A stretch of DNA of 64,000 nt from Aureliella helgolandensis (GTDB taxonomy: Bacteria > Planctomycetota > Planctomycetia > Pirellulales > Pirellulaceae). Location: the NCBI RefSeq assembly GCF_007752135.1, contig NZ_CP036298.1, positions 4,278,001 to 4,342,000 of the forward strand, given 5' to 3'. The notes under the pieces are model-generated. The model worked only from the letters and a program-made list of their open reading frames with translations, made no database searches and was not told the origin of the DNA. How positions within the stretch are numbered: position 1 is the first letter of the stretch; every line of letters starts with the position of its first letter. Shown here piece after piece: positions 54,377-62,629 of this stretch. The position numbers and the translations under genes are program-made.

Positions 54377-54586
54377 TTACAGTAAAGGTGCTAACACCCA
54401 GTAGGCAAATAGAGTGAGCAGAATGCCCACCGTCAAGATGACCCACTTGGGCTGCGACGAGGCCGCCGACTCATCATCGAGCAGGTAGTGGCCGCACGCA
54501 GGGCAGCGATCGGCATCCGCATACACGTCAGCTCCACAATTATTGCAAATGACTGTCTCTGTCTCTTCGTCCGTTTCCCACTCCAA
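54377..54586 (-). CDS. Small zinc-ribbon tail-anchored protein
   Basis: A 69-residue protein with an acidic N-terminus, a four-Cys zinc ribbon (CNNCG and CPACG, 12 residues apart) and a C-terminal membrane helix (WVILTVGILLTLFAYWVL). TTG 54586 is the best start because AGAGGAG stands 7 nt before it; an adjacent TTG 54589 is possible. No ATG is available. Such small ribbon-helix proteins are frequent in planctomycetes; the role is unknown. The sulfatase gene follows after 36 bp. Confidence 0.78.
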   Translation of the reverse strand: MEWETDEETETVICNNCGADVYADADRCPACGHYLLDDESAASSQPKWVILTVGILLTLFAYWVLAPLL

Positions 54587-54593
54587 CAATTTT

Positions 54594-54600
54594 CTCCTCT
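54594..54600 (-). promoter_or_regulatory. Strong ribosome binding site before a TTG start
   Basis: AGAGGAG on the minus strand ends 7 nt before TTG 54586. It is among the best Shine-Dalgarno matches seen in the window and decides the TTG start of the zinc-ribbon gene. Confidence 0.6.
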
Positions 54601-54957
54601 CGGGTTTGGTCTGGGCGATATTTCACCGCTGGTCGACTCGCCTGCGGTTCCGCCGTACCGAATCTCTTTCGCCGTATCAGCGGGGACATGCTCCAGTGCC
54701 CAACTTCTTCAGGCCACATCATGTGTCTGGAACGTGTCTGGGACGCTGACGAGCCACAAGCCAGCGGCGGTCGGGCAGGGCGGTGCAGTCACACCATGCG
54801 CTGTTCCGCCAGTGGCCATCTGGTTGCGGTCTCTGCTGGATGCCATGGCACATTCCTGCGATTTCCCGATCGGTGACCGAAGGTGTCACGGGACCTCGCC
54901 AGAATCCAGACACCGTGAAGATACTCTACTCATTCCCCGATTGATGGACTACCTAAC
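54601..54957. other. Divergent intergenic region
   Basis: Lies between the zinc-ribbon gene and the TOPRIM gene. A small hairpin GTGAC-CGAAGGT-GTCAC occurs near 54873-54889. Plus-strand open frames through here do not join the TOPRIM frame and have no recognisable content. No tRNA seen. Confidence 0.4.
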
Positions 54958-55632
54958 ATGTTCCCACCCAAGAATCCGCGAAAATTCAGCGACTGCCTCC
55001 AGCACTTGCCGGCTGGCAGCAGTGAACTGCTGATCGTGGAGGGGGATTCTGCCTCAGATGCAGTCGTCAAGCTGCGAAATCCTGAATACCAGGCCGTGTT
55101 GCCCATGCAGGGAAAACCGATGAACGCAATGAAGGCGTCCACTGCGAAACTGGAAAACTCTCCTCTGTTTCGCACGCTCTGCGAGTCCTTGGGGGTCAGC
55201 CTAAGGGATCCGGCCTCAACCTCAAAATTGAAGTACTCCCGAATCGTATTCCTATTTGATCCCGATGCAGACGGGATACACTGCGGGGTGCTGATGTTGC
55301 TATTCTTCTATCGTTTTCTGCGTCCAGTACTAGACTCAGGGCACGTCTATAGAACGCAAACACCTCTGTTCGAGGTCACGACCGGTTCGCCCTCTGGTCA
55401 GCAGACCTTCTACGCCTACACAGAACCCGAGCTTGGTGTGCTCATGCGGGACGTGCGACAAGCGGGCCTGACCATTACCGGTCGCAGCTACTTCCGAGGG
55501 CTGGCCAACTTTCCGGCAAGCACGCTGAAGTCCACCTGCATTAATCCGGCGAGTCGCAAGCTAGTACGGCTGGGGGCGCGAGACGCTGAAGCAGCGCTGC
55601 GGATTTTTCGACATTCCGCTCAGCCAGCGTAA
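54958..55632 (+). CDS. Free-standing GyrB-type TOPRIM protein
   Basis: A 224-residue protein matching only the C-terminal part of DNA gyrase subunit B (about 800 residues). It has LLIVEGDSASDA (Glu28), VLPMQGKPMNAMKA, and FDPDADG with Asp101, Asp103 and Asp105, so all metal-binding acidic residues of the TOPRIM site are kept. The following FYRFLRPVLDSGHVYRTQTP and the final RSYFRGLANF...NPASRKL segments also match GyrB in order, though GLGEM is degenerate. The ATPase and transducer domains, and their coding sequence upstream, are absent. It may be a decayed paralogue or a protein acting with another partner. The ribosome site is weak. Confidence 0.85.
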   Translation: MFPPKNPRKFSDCLQHLPAGSSELLIVEGDSASDAVVKLRNPEYQAVLPMQGKPMNAMKASTAKLENSPLFRTLCESLGVSLRDPASTSKLKYSRIVFLFDPDADGIHCGVLMLLFFYRFLRPVLDSGHVYRTQTPLFEVTTGSPSGQQTFYAYTEPELGVLMRDVRQAGLTITGRSYFRGLANFPASTLKSTCINPASRKLVRLGARDAEAALRIFRHSAQPA

Positions 55633-55686
55633 GCGGCCAGGGGGGGCGAGCAGCGGCTGAGCCGCTGCATCCAAAATCTGGCCGCT
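55632..55686. terminator. Nested inverted repeat after the TOPRIM gene
   Basis: An outer pair AGCGGCCAG (55632-55640) and CTGGCCGCT (55678-55686) encloses an inner perfect hairpin CAGCGGC-TGA-GCCGCTG (55651-55667). It begins at the last base of the TOPRIM stop codon. There is no T-run, but such a GC-rich cruciform between convergent genes is a likely transcription stop. Confidence 0.5.
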
Positions 55687-55796
55687 ATGGAGGAAGTCGC
55701 TTCGGGCGAATTAAGTCGACTTCCCTCGAGGATATCAAGCACTGCCGGCGAACGGCAAGCTCGTTGAACCGATTCAACCGACCTTCATGGGGTCAA

Positions 55797-56159
55797 TCAG
55801 GACGACTGCAAAACAGCCTTGCCACCGTTGCGTCCGCTGCGAGAGCGATCGAGAACGCGTTGCAAAATGGTCATCCACGTCTTGTTCAACCGCAGTGTGA
55901 CCTCGTGGACCTTCTTGTCGTCTTCGGGCTCAAAGTCGATCTCGAAGCCAGCGACCGACAAGGTGTCGTTCGGGCTCTTACCGGCTTGGCAAGCCTTCCA
56001 GAAACGGACGCTATGCAGCGTGCTTTCCGCCTTGGACGTGGCTGTCTCTTCGGTAATTACGTCCACAGTCTTGGTAACTTCGGAGGTCAAGCTGGTCATC
56101 ATCTCTTGACGCAAGTTATCAGCCCAGTTCTTCCAACGTGTCTTTTCTTGTACGGACAT
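55797..56159 (-). CDS. Small charged protein of unknown function
   Basis: A 120-residue soluble protein without leader, rich in Lys, Glu, Thr and Ser, with helical N-terminus (EKTRWKNWADNLRQEMMTSL) and a beta-type middle (DTLSVAGFEIDFEPEDDKKVHEVTLRLN). GAAAG 7 nt before the ATG is a fair ribosome site. The opposite strand is open too, but this frame has the better composition. It converges on the TOPRIM gene. Family not recognised. Confidence 0.6.
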   Translation of the reverse strand: MSVQEKTRWKNWADNLRQEMMTSLTSEVTKTVDVITEETATSKAESTLHSVRFWKACQAGKSPNDTLSVAGFEIDFEPEDDKKVHEVTLRLNKTWMTILQRVLDRSRSGRNGGKAVLQSS

Positions 56160-56415
56160 AAATCAACTTTCAGAAGAATCCAGCGACAAATCGCAAATAA
56201 TAACGAAGGCAAACCATCAATGGGGTCACAGGAACTCCCTAGGAACTGCCACAAACAATAGCTAGCAAAACGCCAACATTCCCATCAAGGTGAGAATGAA
56301 ATGTCCTGCGATTTCGGCTTCAGGGCGCGATAATGCGTTGTGCTGAAAGCCATTATAACCATTTTGAAGAACGAGGCGCGCTAGAAAATGAATCCTAAGG
56401 GGCAGATGCTGCAGT

Positions 56416-57450
56416 TCAGCCCCGAGCGGCCGCATCCGCAAAGGTTACAAACCGATCTTGCGACACATCCCATAACTTCAGTCGCAAACAGCCCATTATA
56501 TCCCGAATTCGCAGGGACGTCTTCCCTGGGGATTGCAGCTCCGCCAATGCCGCCATTGCTTCAGGCAGGCGGTAGAACGGGATTTTGGCGTTCAGATGAT
56601 GAACATGGTGGTATCCGATGTTACCCGTCAACCAGTGCATAATCGGCCCCAATTCAAGGTAGCTCGAGGAGGCTAAAGCTGCATCCGCGTAACTCCATTC
56701 ATTGTTCTTCCGAATCTTGGCGGCCGGGAAATTATGCTGAATGTAGAACAGATAGGCCCCACTGAACGTTGCTACCCAGGTAGGCAAGATCAACACCAAC
56801 AAACTCGTTTGCCAATCGGAGCAGTAAGCCAGCAACAGAGCTACCCCCACATGCAGCACCACCGCCAGGGGGGCATCCCAATGTCGACGGGGATCCATCA
56901 ACAGAGGCCGCACGCACATGCCGAACAGGAATACGATCAGGTAGCCAAACAAGATCACGAACGGACTGCGGGCTAAGCGGTACTCAAACTTTTCCCACCC
57001 CGAAGCAAGTTTGTAGTTCGTGGTCGTCATGATCGGAAAAGAACCAATGCTGGCGCCAAACAGCTTGGAGTTATTGCGATGATGGTGGTCGTGAGAACGC
57101 TTCCAAACACTTGGTGGGGTCAGCATCAAGTATCCGTAGACGCTCAAAATCAGACTCGCCAGGCGGGAGTTCCTGAGGATCGAATGGTGTTGATAATCAT
57201 GGTAAAGGATAAACATCCGAACCAAGATCAACCCGGTCAGAAGACTTCCCAAGATGCGCAGCCAAGCCGCACCACCCCATGCAGCAACGGAAGCGGTGAT
57301 CACAAGTGCGGCCAGAGTCGAACTCAAATGCCACCAACTTGCCCCACGTCTCTCTTGTGCAAAAAACTTACTCGCGATGAGCAGATCGCGGGCGGCCGCT
57401 TTTGCTCGCGATGACTCTGACTGGGACTCCGTGTCCACGGCAGGTTCCAT
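56416..57450 (-). CDS. Membrane fatty acid desaturase
   Basis: A 344-residue integral membrane di-iron desaturase. The three His boxes are HDYQHH (84-89), HDHHH (120-124) and HHVHH (near 283), with four or more membrane helices between them. It introduces a double bond (or hydroxyl) into acyl chains of membrane lipids, using oxygen and an electron donor not seen nearby. ATG 57450 is chosen over TTG 57465 six codons earlier (five extra residues). About 250 bp separate it from the charged small protein on the same strand. Confidence 0.92.
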   Translation of the reverse strand: MEPAVDTESQSESSRAKAAARDLLIASKFFAQERRGASWWHLSSTLAALVITASVAAWGGAAWLRILGSLLTGLILVRMFILYHDYQHHSILRNSRLASLILSVYGYLMLTPPSVWKRSHDHHHRNNSKLFGASIGSFPIMTTTNYKLASGWEKFEYRLARSPFVILFGYLIVFLFGMCVRPLLMDPRRHWDAPLAVVLHVGVALLLAYCSDWQTSLLVLILPTWVATFSGAYLFYIQHNFPAAKIRKNNEWSYADAALASSSYLELGPIMHWLTGNIGYHHVHHLNAKIPFYRLPEAMAALAELQSPGKTSLRIRDIMGCLRLKLWDVSQDRFVTFADAAARG

Positions 57451-58006
57451 CCAAACGGTGCTCAAGCTCTATGATCCTATATTCCGACGTTATAGCCTGC
57501 TTTGAAAACGGTCTCCTGCACATTTCGCTTTGAAGACGATGTGCGGTAGGACGCTCCATTCTCTCGCGCAGACGCTGTGAGGCTCAACTCCTCGAGTTGT
57601 TCTGATAAACAACTCGCAAGTAAACCTCATTAATCACGCTACTGATGCCAGTTTCCCACGCAGCACTCACGCTCCATAGGTAATGCGAGACATCGCTGTG
57701 CCAGCAGAGTGCGTCAATGGGAACATGGCCCAACGAGGCATCATCGTAACGTACCGCAGCATGCGAAGCGGTAGCAATGCAAGCCAAACCAGTTGGATTT
57801 GCCAAAATAGCTCCCCGAACTCGAATCGGAGGGCAGCACTTGCGAAGATCAGCCCCAAAACGCTCGGCATCTGCCGGAATTTTGCTCTCTCCTCAGCTGA
57901 ACTGCAGAGGGTACCACACATTGGATACTGCTTGCCCCGTCTCAAATCGCGACCGAAATCACGATCTGGCCTGCAGCGACTCGTTGGATAGTTTTCGCCC
58001 GGAGAT
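57451..58006. other. Gene-free interval
   Basis: Lies upstream of the desaturase and downstream of the nucleoside hydrolase. Short open frames on both strands overlap each other and show no protein-like features. No repeat or RNA gene seen. Confidence 0.45.
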
Positions 58007-58951
58007 TCAGGAATTCTGCGCAGCGAACTTGAGGCAATTGTAAAAGGCATCGCGAATCGCATCGGCATCGAGCGACGTAGCGACTTCCATGTTGGGCCGC
58101 CACTTCCGCGGCGTCCGACGGTCAAAAACGGTCGCACCGCGGGTCAAATCCCCATTCACTTCCACATCTCCAGCCATTTCCTCCCAGTCGAATAGCATGG
58201 GTTCAACGAGCATCAGGATCGGAAGTACGGCGTGCAATTCAATGGTTTCCTGGCCCAGGTGCTGTCGCGTCGTGCGACACAGGTGTGGCACGATTTGATG
58301 CAACACCTTCCCCACCTTCATGTAATTCGGAGGCAGCTTTTCGACGAGTTCCCAGCCGAAATTGAGCTGATCACACAACTCGCGTGGAATCAAGCTCTTC
58401 GTGGTTGCCGATTGGAAAACGGCTCGCGCACTCAACGGATCGAAGTGCATGTTGAATTCCGCGGTGGCGGTAACGTTGCCGACTCCCGTTACGCTACCGC
58501 CGGCGATGACGATGCGGTCTACCATTGGCACGATCGCCGGGTCTCGGCTTATGGCCTTGGCGATTCCCGTCAACGGTCCCATGGTCACGATGGTGATTTT
58601 TCCTGGGTCAGTTCGCAAACAGTCCGAGATCAGTTTATCACTGGGCATTGAATGCTGGCGAGAGATGGGGAGCCAATTCGAATTCCCCAACCCGTCGTCC
58701 CCATGGAGCAGCGTGCCATTATTGACCGCAGCGCCCGCTTCAGCCTCCAGGGCCGAACCAATCCGCGGCATGCGAGGCGGATCGAGGTTTTCGACCAGCG
58801 CCCTCACGTTTTGCGTGGCTTGGTCGGCATCCACGGTGCCAGCACAGGCGGTAATGGCCACGACTTCGAGTCGCGGGTCAAACAATGCCATGCACAAGCC
58901 GATCGCATCGTCAATTCCGGGGTCACAGTCAATGATAACTTTTCGTGCCAT
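58007..58951 (-). CDS. Inosine-uridine preferring nucleoside hydrolase
   Basis: A 314-residue enzyme that splits ribonucleosides into base and ribose with a bound Ca2+. The N-terminal signature DCDPGIDDA (Asp8, Asp10, Asp14, Asp15) matches the metal site of the family, and a late Asp in GATVFD fits the last metal ligand. No leader is present, so it is cytosolic and serves salvage. AGGA 6 nt before the ATG supports the start. Base preference cannot be told from sequence. Confidence 0.93.
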   Translation of the reverse strand: MARKVIIDCDPGIDDAIGLCMALFDPRLEVVAITACAGTVDADQATQNVRALVENLDPPRMPRIGSALEAEAGAAVNNGTLLHGDDGLGNSNWLPISRQHSMPSDKLISDCLRTDPGKITIVTMGPLTGIAKAISRDPAIVPMVDRIVIAGGSVTGVGNVTATAEFNMHFDPLSARAVFQSATTKSLIPRELCDQLNFGWELVEKLPPNYMKVGKVLHQIVPHLCRTTRQHLGQETIELHAVLPILMLVEPMLFDWEEMAGDVEVNGDLTRGATVFDRRTPRKWRPNMEVATSLDADAIRDAFYNCLKFAAQNS

Positions 58952-59124
58952 TTTTCATCCTGAATAGTACCTTCTCCGGCGGTGAGAGCGACTAGTATGA
59001 CCGAACACCCCCTAGTTCCGCCATGGTGATTCTGCGTCACTGCGTTATATTCGACCACACTAGGCCAGCGGTATTGGATCTTGCGCTGGCTTCCACTGAA
59101 CCGCCTAAGCTCATAGCTCGCCTC

Positions 59125-60147
59125 ATGTCGCACGATTTTAGCTCACTTCTTGCCACTCTCCAATCGCATCAGAATCTCAGCCGACCAGAAATGCACGATG
59201 CCATTGGATGGTTGCTCAGCGGCGACGCCGAGCCTGAGGCAATGCGTAAGTTCCTAGTTCTGTTAGCAGAAAAGGGAGAGACGGTCGATGAACTGACGGG
59301 CGCCGCCAGCGCGTTGAGAGATTCGATGCGGCCCGTCAAGACAACGTTGCGGCCGCTCGTGGATACCTGCGGCACCGGTGGTGACGGCTCCCAAACCTTC
59401 AACATTAGCACGGCTGCCGCACTGGCCATTGCTGCGGCCGGGGTGCCAGTTGCCAAACATGGCAACCGCAAGATCACCAGCAGTACCGGCTCAGCAGATG
59501 TCTTGCAAGAACTGGGAATCGACCTGTTGGCTCCGCCAGAGACAGTGGAGAGCTGCTTGGAGTCGTTGGGCATCTGTTTCTGCTTTGCGCCCCACTATCA
59601 TCCGGCCATGAAGCACGTGGGGCCCGTGCGGCAGTCCATCCCACACCCCACCATTTTCAATCGCTTGGGACCTTTGGCCAATCCGGCTGCAGCAGATCGG
59701 CAGGTCTTGGGCGTGGGGGCCGAAGAACTCGTCGATGTCATGGCAGGAGCCTTGCAGCAACTCGGTACACAGCGTTCGGTCGTGGTGCGGGGACACGACG
59801 GCGTGGATGAGATCAGTCTTACCAGCCCCACCCGAGTCTTGGAAATCACTCCCCAAGGCATCGAGGAACACCTTTGGACTCCAGCCGATTTTGGCCTTCC
59901 CGCCTCCGACCGGAGCGGGTTGTTTGCCGATGACCCCATTTCGAGCGCGGCTTGCATCCGCGCGGTGTTCGACGGCGAAAAAGGGCCCAAACGCGACGTG
60001 GTTGTCCTCAATGCAGCGGCTGGATTATGGGTGGCCGATGTCAGTGCCGATCTCAAGCAGTGCGCCGCCCAAGTCGCCGATGCCATTGACTCGGGGCAAG
60101 CACGCAACCTGTTGCAAAGTCTGGCGCAGGCCACTCACCACAAGTAG
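59125..60147 (+). CDS. trpD: Anthranilate phosphoribosyltransferase
   Basis: Second step of tryptophan synthesis from chorismate: joins anthranilate to PRPP. The 340 residues match the family. GTGGDGSQTFNIST (83-96) is the PRPP loop and KHGNRKITSSTGSADVLQELG the anthranilate/magnesium region. A frame running back to 59023 adds 34 residues unlike the family, so ATG 59125 is used. No other trp gene is adjacent; a SpoU methyltransferase gene follows after 30 bp. Confidence 0.96.
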   Translation: MSHDFSSLLATLQSHQNLSRPEMHDAIGWLLSGDAEPEAMRKFLVLLAEKGETVDELTGAASALRDSMRPVKTTLRPLVDTCGTGGDGSQTFNISTAAALAIAAAGVPVAKHGNRKITSSTGSADVLQELGIDLLAPPETVESCLESLGICFCFAPHYHPAMKHVGPVRQSIPHPTIFNRLGPLANPAAADRQVLGVGAEELVDVMAGALQQLGTQRSVVVRGHDGVDEISLTSPTRVLEITPQGIEEHLWTPADFGLPASDRSGLFADDPISSAACIRAVFDGEKGPKRDVVVLNAAAGLWVADVSADLKQCAAQVADAIDSGQARNLLQSLAQATHHK

Positions 60148-60177
60148 CATAGCAAGCCACGAAGGAGTTCTGCGCCC

Positions 60178-61011
60178 ATGCCCGAGTACACCATCGATCA
60201 ACTTCAACACCCGTTGCTCGAACCGTACCGAGAGATACGCAGCCGGAACTGGACCGAGCAGAGCGGCATTTTCATCGCTGAAGGTCCGCTATTGGTCGAG
60301 CAGCTGCTGCTGAGTCCCTATGGTACAAAAAGTGTCCTGCTGGATCGAAAGTACTTCTCCCACTACCGCGATATGCTCCCCGAAGATGTCGACGTTCTGC
60401 TTGTGGAGCATGATTTTGTGGAGTCGATCGTCGGTTTCGACTTCCACCGCGGAGTCATCGGCTGCGGCTATCGATTGCCCATTCGCTCGGTACGCGACTC
60501 TTTCCTTGCCCCCCCCGAGGATCAAGAAACCATTGCGGCGGTGATCGGTGTCCAGGACCCGGAGAACCTAGGTGGCATTCTCCGCTGCTGCGCGGGGCTA
60601 GGGATCCAGCGGGTATTGATCGGCCCGGGAACTGCCGACCCGCTGGCGCGTCGCGTCCTGCGGGTGTCCATGGGAACGGTATTGCACTTGGACGTCATCC
60701 GCTCAACGGATTTCGTGGCCGACATCCAATGGCTCAAACAGCAAAGGGGAATCGAAACGCTTGCCACGAGTCTCCAGGCCCCCTCGGAGCCCCTCGAAAC
60801 CGCCAGCCGTAGCGGCCCGGTCATGATCGTATTTGGAAACGAACGCTTCGGAATCCCTCAGGATGTGCAACAAGTGGCCGATCGACGCATTAGAATCAAC
60901 ATGGAACTAGCCACCGATTCGCTCAATGTTTGCGTCTCGGCAGGCATTGTCCTCCACTACTTCTGCCGGCTTGCACCGGTTCTCCAGCCTCCAATTGCCC
61001 AAGAGGAATAG
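60178..61011 (+). CDS. SpoU/TrmH family RNA methyltransferase
   Basis: A 277-residue SAM-dependent 2'-O-methyltransferase of rRNA or tRNA with the SPOUT knot. The three motifs are QDPENLGGILRCCAGLG, IVFGNERFGIP and TDSLNVCVSAGIVLHYF near the C-terminus. An N-terminal substrate-binding-type domain (about 1-115) precedes. The target nucleotide cannot be told. It lies between trpD and a sulfatase, 4 bp before the latter's ATG. Confidence 0.9.
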   Translation: MPEYTIDQLQHPLLEPYREIRSRNWTEQSGIFIAEGPLLVEQLLLSPYGTKSVLLDRKYFSHYRDMLPEDVDVLLVEHDFVESIVGFDFHRGVIGCGYRLPIRSVRDSFLAPPEDQETIAAVIGVQDPENLGGILRCCAGLGIQRVLIGPGTADPLARRVLRVSMGTVLHLDVIRSTDFVADIQWLKQQRGIETLATSLQAPSEPLETASRSGPVMIVFGNERFGIPQDVQQVADRRIRINMELATDSLNVCVSAGIVLHYFCRLAPVLQPPIAQEE

Positions 61012-61015
61012 CTCG

Positions 61016-62452
61016 ATGCGTTACGGCGGGATACGTTGCCTACTACTATGCACGGCCATCATGGTCGGTCTCCAACTAGAGTCGGTTCAGGCCCAAGAGG
61101 CCGCACAGCCGAACATCCTGTTGCTGTTCACTGACGACCAGTGTTTTGACACGATCGCAGCCTTAGGAAATACGGAGGTCATCACCCCCAATCTCGATAA
61201 ATTGGCTAAACGCGGCGTCTCTTTTTCGAATGCTTACAACATGGGAGGCTGGAACGGCGCGATTTGCGTTGCCAGTCGAACCATGATGAACACGGGCCGT
61301 TTTCTATGGCGGGCCCATCAAGTCGACAATGAATTGGCTGAAGAGGCGCGGCACCGCCGGATGATCCCCCAAGTCATGCACGATGCCGGTTATGAGACCT
61401 ACATGACGGGCAAATGGCACGTCAAAATCGATGCCAACAAGATCTACGATCACGTCACGCACGTTCGTCCTGGCATGCCCAAGACCGTGGAAGCCAGCTA
61501 CCAACGCCCTAACGAAAAGGGGGACTGGAGCCCCTGGGATCCCTCCTTGGGAGGCTTCTGGGAAGGTGGAAAACATTGGAGCGAAGTTGTCGCTGACGAT
61601 GCCGAAGATTTCCTCGAGCAGGCAGCCAAGAGCCCGCGACCGTTCTTCATGTACTTAGCCTTCAATGCCCCTCACGATCCGCGTCAAGCGCCTCGTGAAT
61701 TCGTGGAAATGTACCATCGCACAGATTTGAAGATCCCAGCCAACTTCTTGCCGGAATATCCCTACATGGAAGCTATGGGAGCGGGCAAATCCTTGCGGGA
61801 TGAACGTCTCGCCCCCTGGCCACGCACGCCCGAAGCGGTGCAATTGCATCGCCAAGAATATTACGCCTTGATCACTCACTTGGATGTGCAGATCGGACGC
61901 ATCTTGGCACAGCTCGAGTCCACCGGACAAGCCGACAACACCTACATCGTGATGACGGCCGACCATGGTTTGGCATGCGGCCAGCACGGCCTGCTCGGAA
62001 AGCAAAGCATGTTCGAGCACAGCATGAAGGCGCCTTTGATCGTCGTTGGTCCCGGCATACCTGCAGACAAGCGAATTGAAACTCCCGTCTATGTCCAGGA
62101 CTTCACCGCCACGGCAATTGACTGGGCGGGTGCACCCCGCCCTGAGACGCTTGAGTTCCAAAGCCTACTGCCCATCATTGCAGGTCAACGCCAACAACAA
62201 TACGACGTAATCTACGGGGCATACATGCCCAACAAGCAACGCATGATTCGCGCTGGTGATTTCAAACTGGTGCACTATCCCAAGGGGGATACCTACCAAC
62301 TGTTCAATCTTCGAGAGGACCCGCATGAAATTACCAATCTAGCTGCGAACCCTGACCAGACCCAACGCGTTTCCGATTTGAAAGATCAACTCGCGAAGTT
62401 AATGCACAGCATGGACGACCCGATGCTGAGTACCGCTCAGGAAGAACGCTAG
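61016..62452 (+). CDS. Sulfatase with CVASR formylglycine motif
   Basis: A 478-residue secreted sulfatase with a signal peptide (IRCLLLCTAIMVGLQLESVQA). Metal ligands are in NILLLFTDDQ; Cys84 in CVASR is the formylglycine site, with Ala in place of the usual Pro. TADHGLACGQHGLLGKQ places it with the family that also includes choline- and iduronate-type sulfatases. AGAGGA 8 nt before ATG 61016 lies inside the end of the methyltransferase gene, so the two are likely translated together. The frame is open to 60926, but that overlap is not needed. Confidence 0.92.
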   Translation: MRYGGIRCLLLCTAIMVGLQLESVQAQEAAQPNILLLFTDDQCFDTIAALGNTEVITPNLDKLAKRGVSFSNAYNMGGWNGAICVASRTMMNTGRFLWRAHQVDNELAEEARHRRMIPQVMHDAGYETYMTGKWHVKIDANKIYDHVTHVRPGMPKTVEASYQRPNEKGDWSPWDPSLGGFWEGGKHWSEVVADDAEDFLEQAAKSPRPFFMYLAFNAPHDPRQAPREFVEMYHRTDLKIPANFLPEYPYMEAMGAGKSLRDERLAPWPRTPEAVQLHRQEYYALITHLDVQIGRILAQLESTGQADNTYIVMTADHGLACGQHGLLGKQSMFEHSMKAPLIVVGPGIPADKRIETPVYVQDFTATAIDWAGAPRPETLEFQSLLPIIAGQRQQQYDVIYGAYMPNKQRMIRAGDFKLVHYPKGDTYQLFNLREDPHEITNLAANPDQTQRVSDLKDQLAKLMHSMDDPMLSTAQEER

Positions 62453-62629
62453 CCGCAGCCATCCCTTTGAGGCCGTCGCGTCCTCTGGGGGCCGTCGCTA
62501 TCCAACGACACACGCCCCGGACTCCGTCGCGGAACCACGCATCCGCCAGTAGTGCTCCTGGGGGCGGGGCCCAGTGGTTTAAGCTGCCAGCCAAGAGGCC
62601 GTACCGCAGTACTCAGGTGCGATCGACAA

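Noticed and set aside
54847-54862. Possible sigma-54 promoter (TGGCAC...TGC)
   Set aside because: The spacing between the GG and GC elements is one base too short for a sigma-54 site.
55764-56261. Plus-strand open frame of 165 codons
   Set aside because: Antisense to the 120-residue gene, overlapping it fully; the minus frame has better composition and a ribosome site.
57584-58137. Short open frames on both strands upstream of the desaturase
   Set aside because: They overlap each other and the nucleoside hydrolase, and have no ribosome sites or protein-like features.
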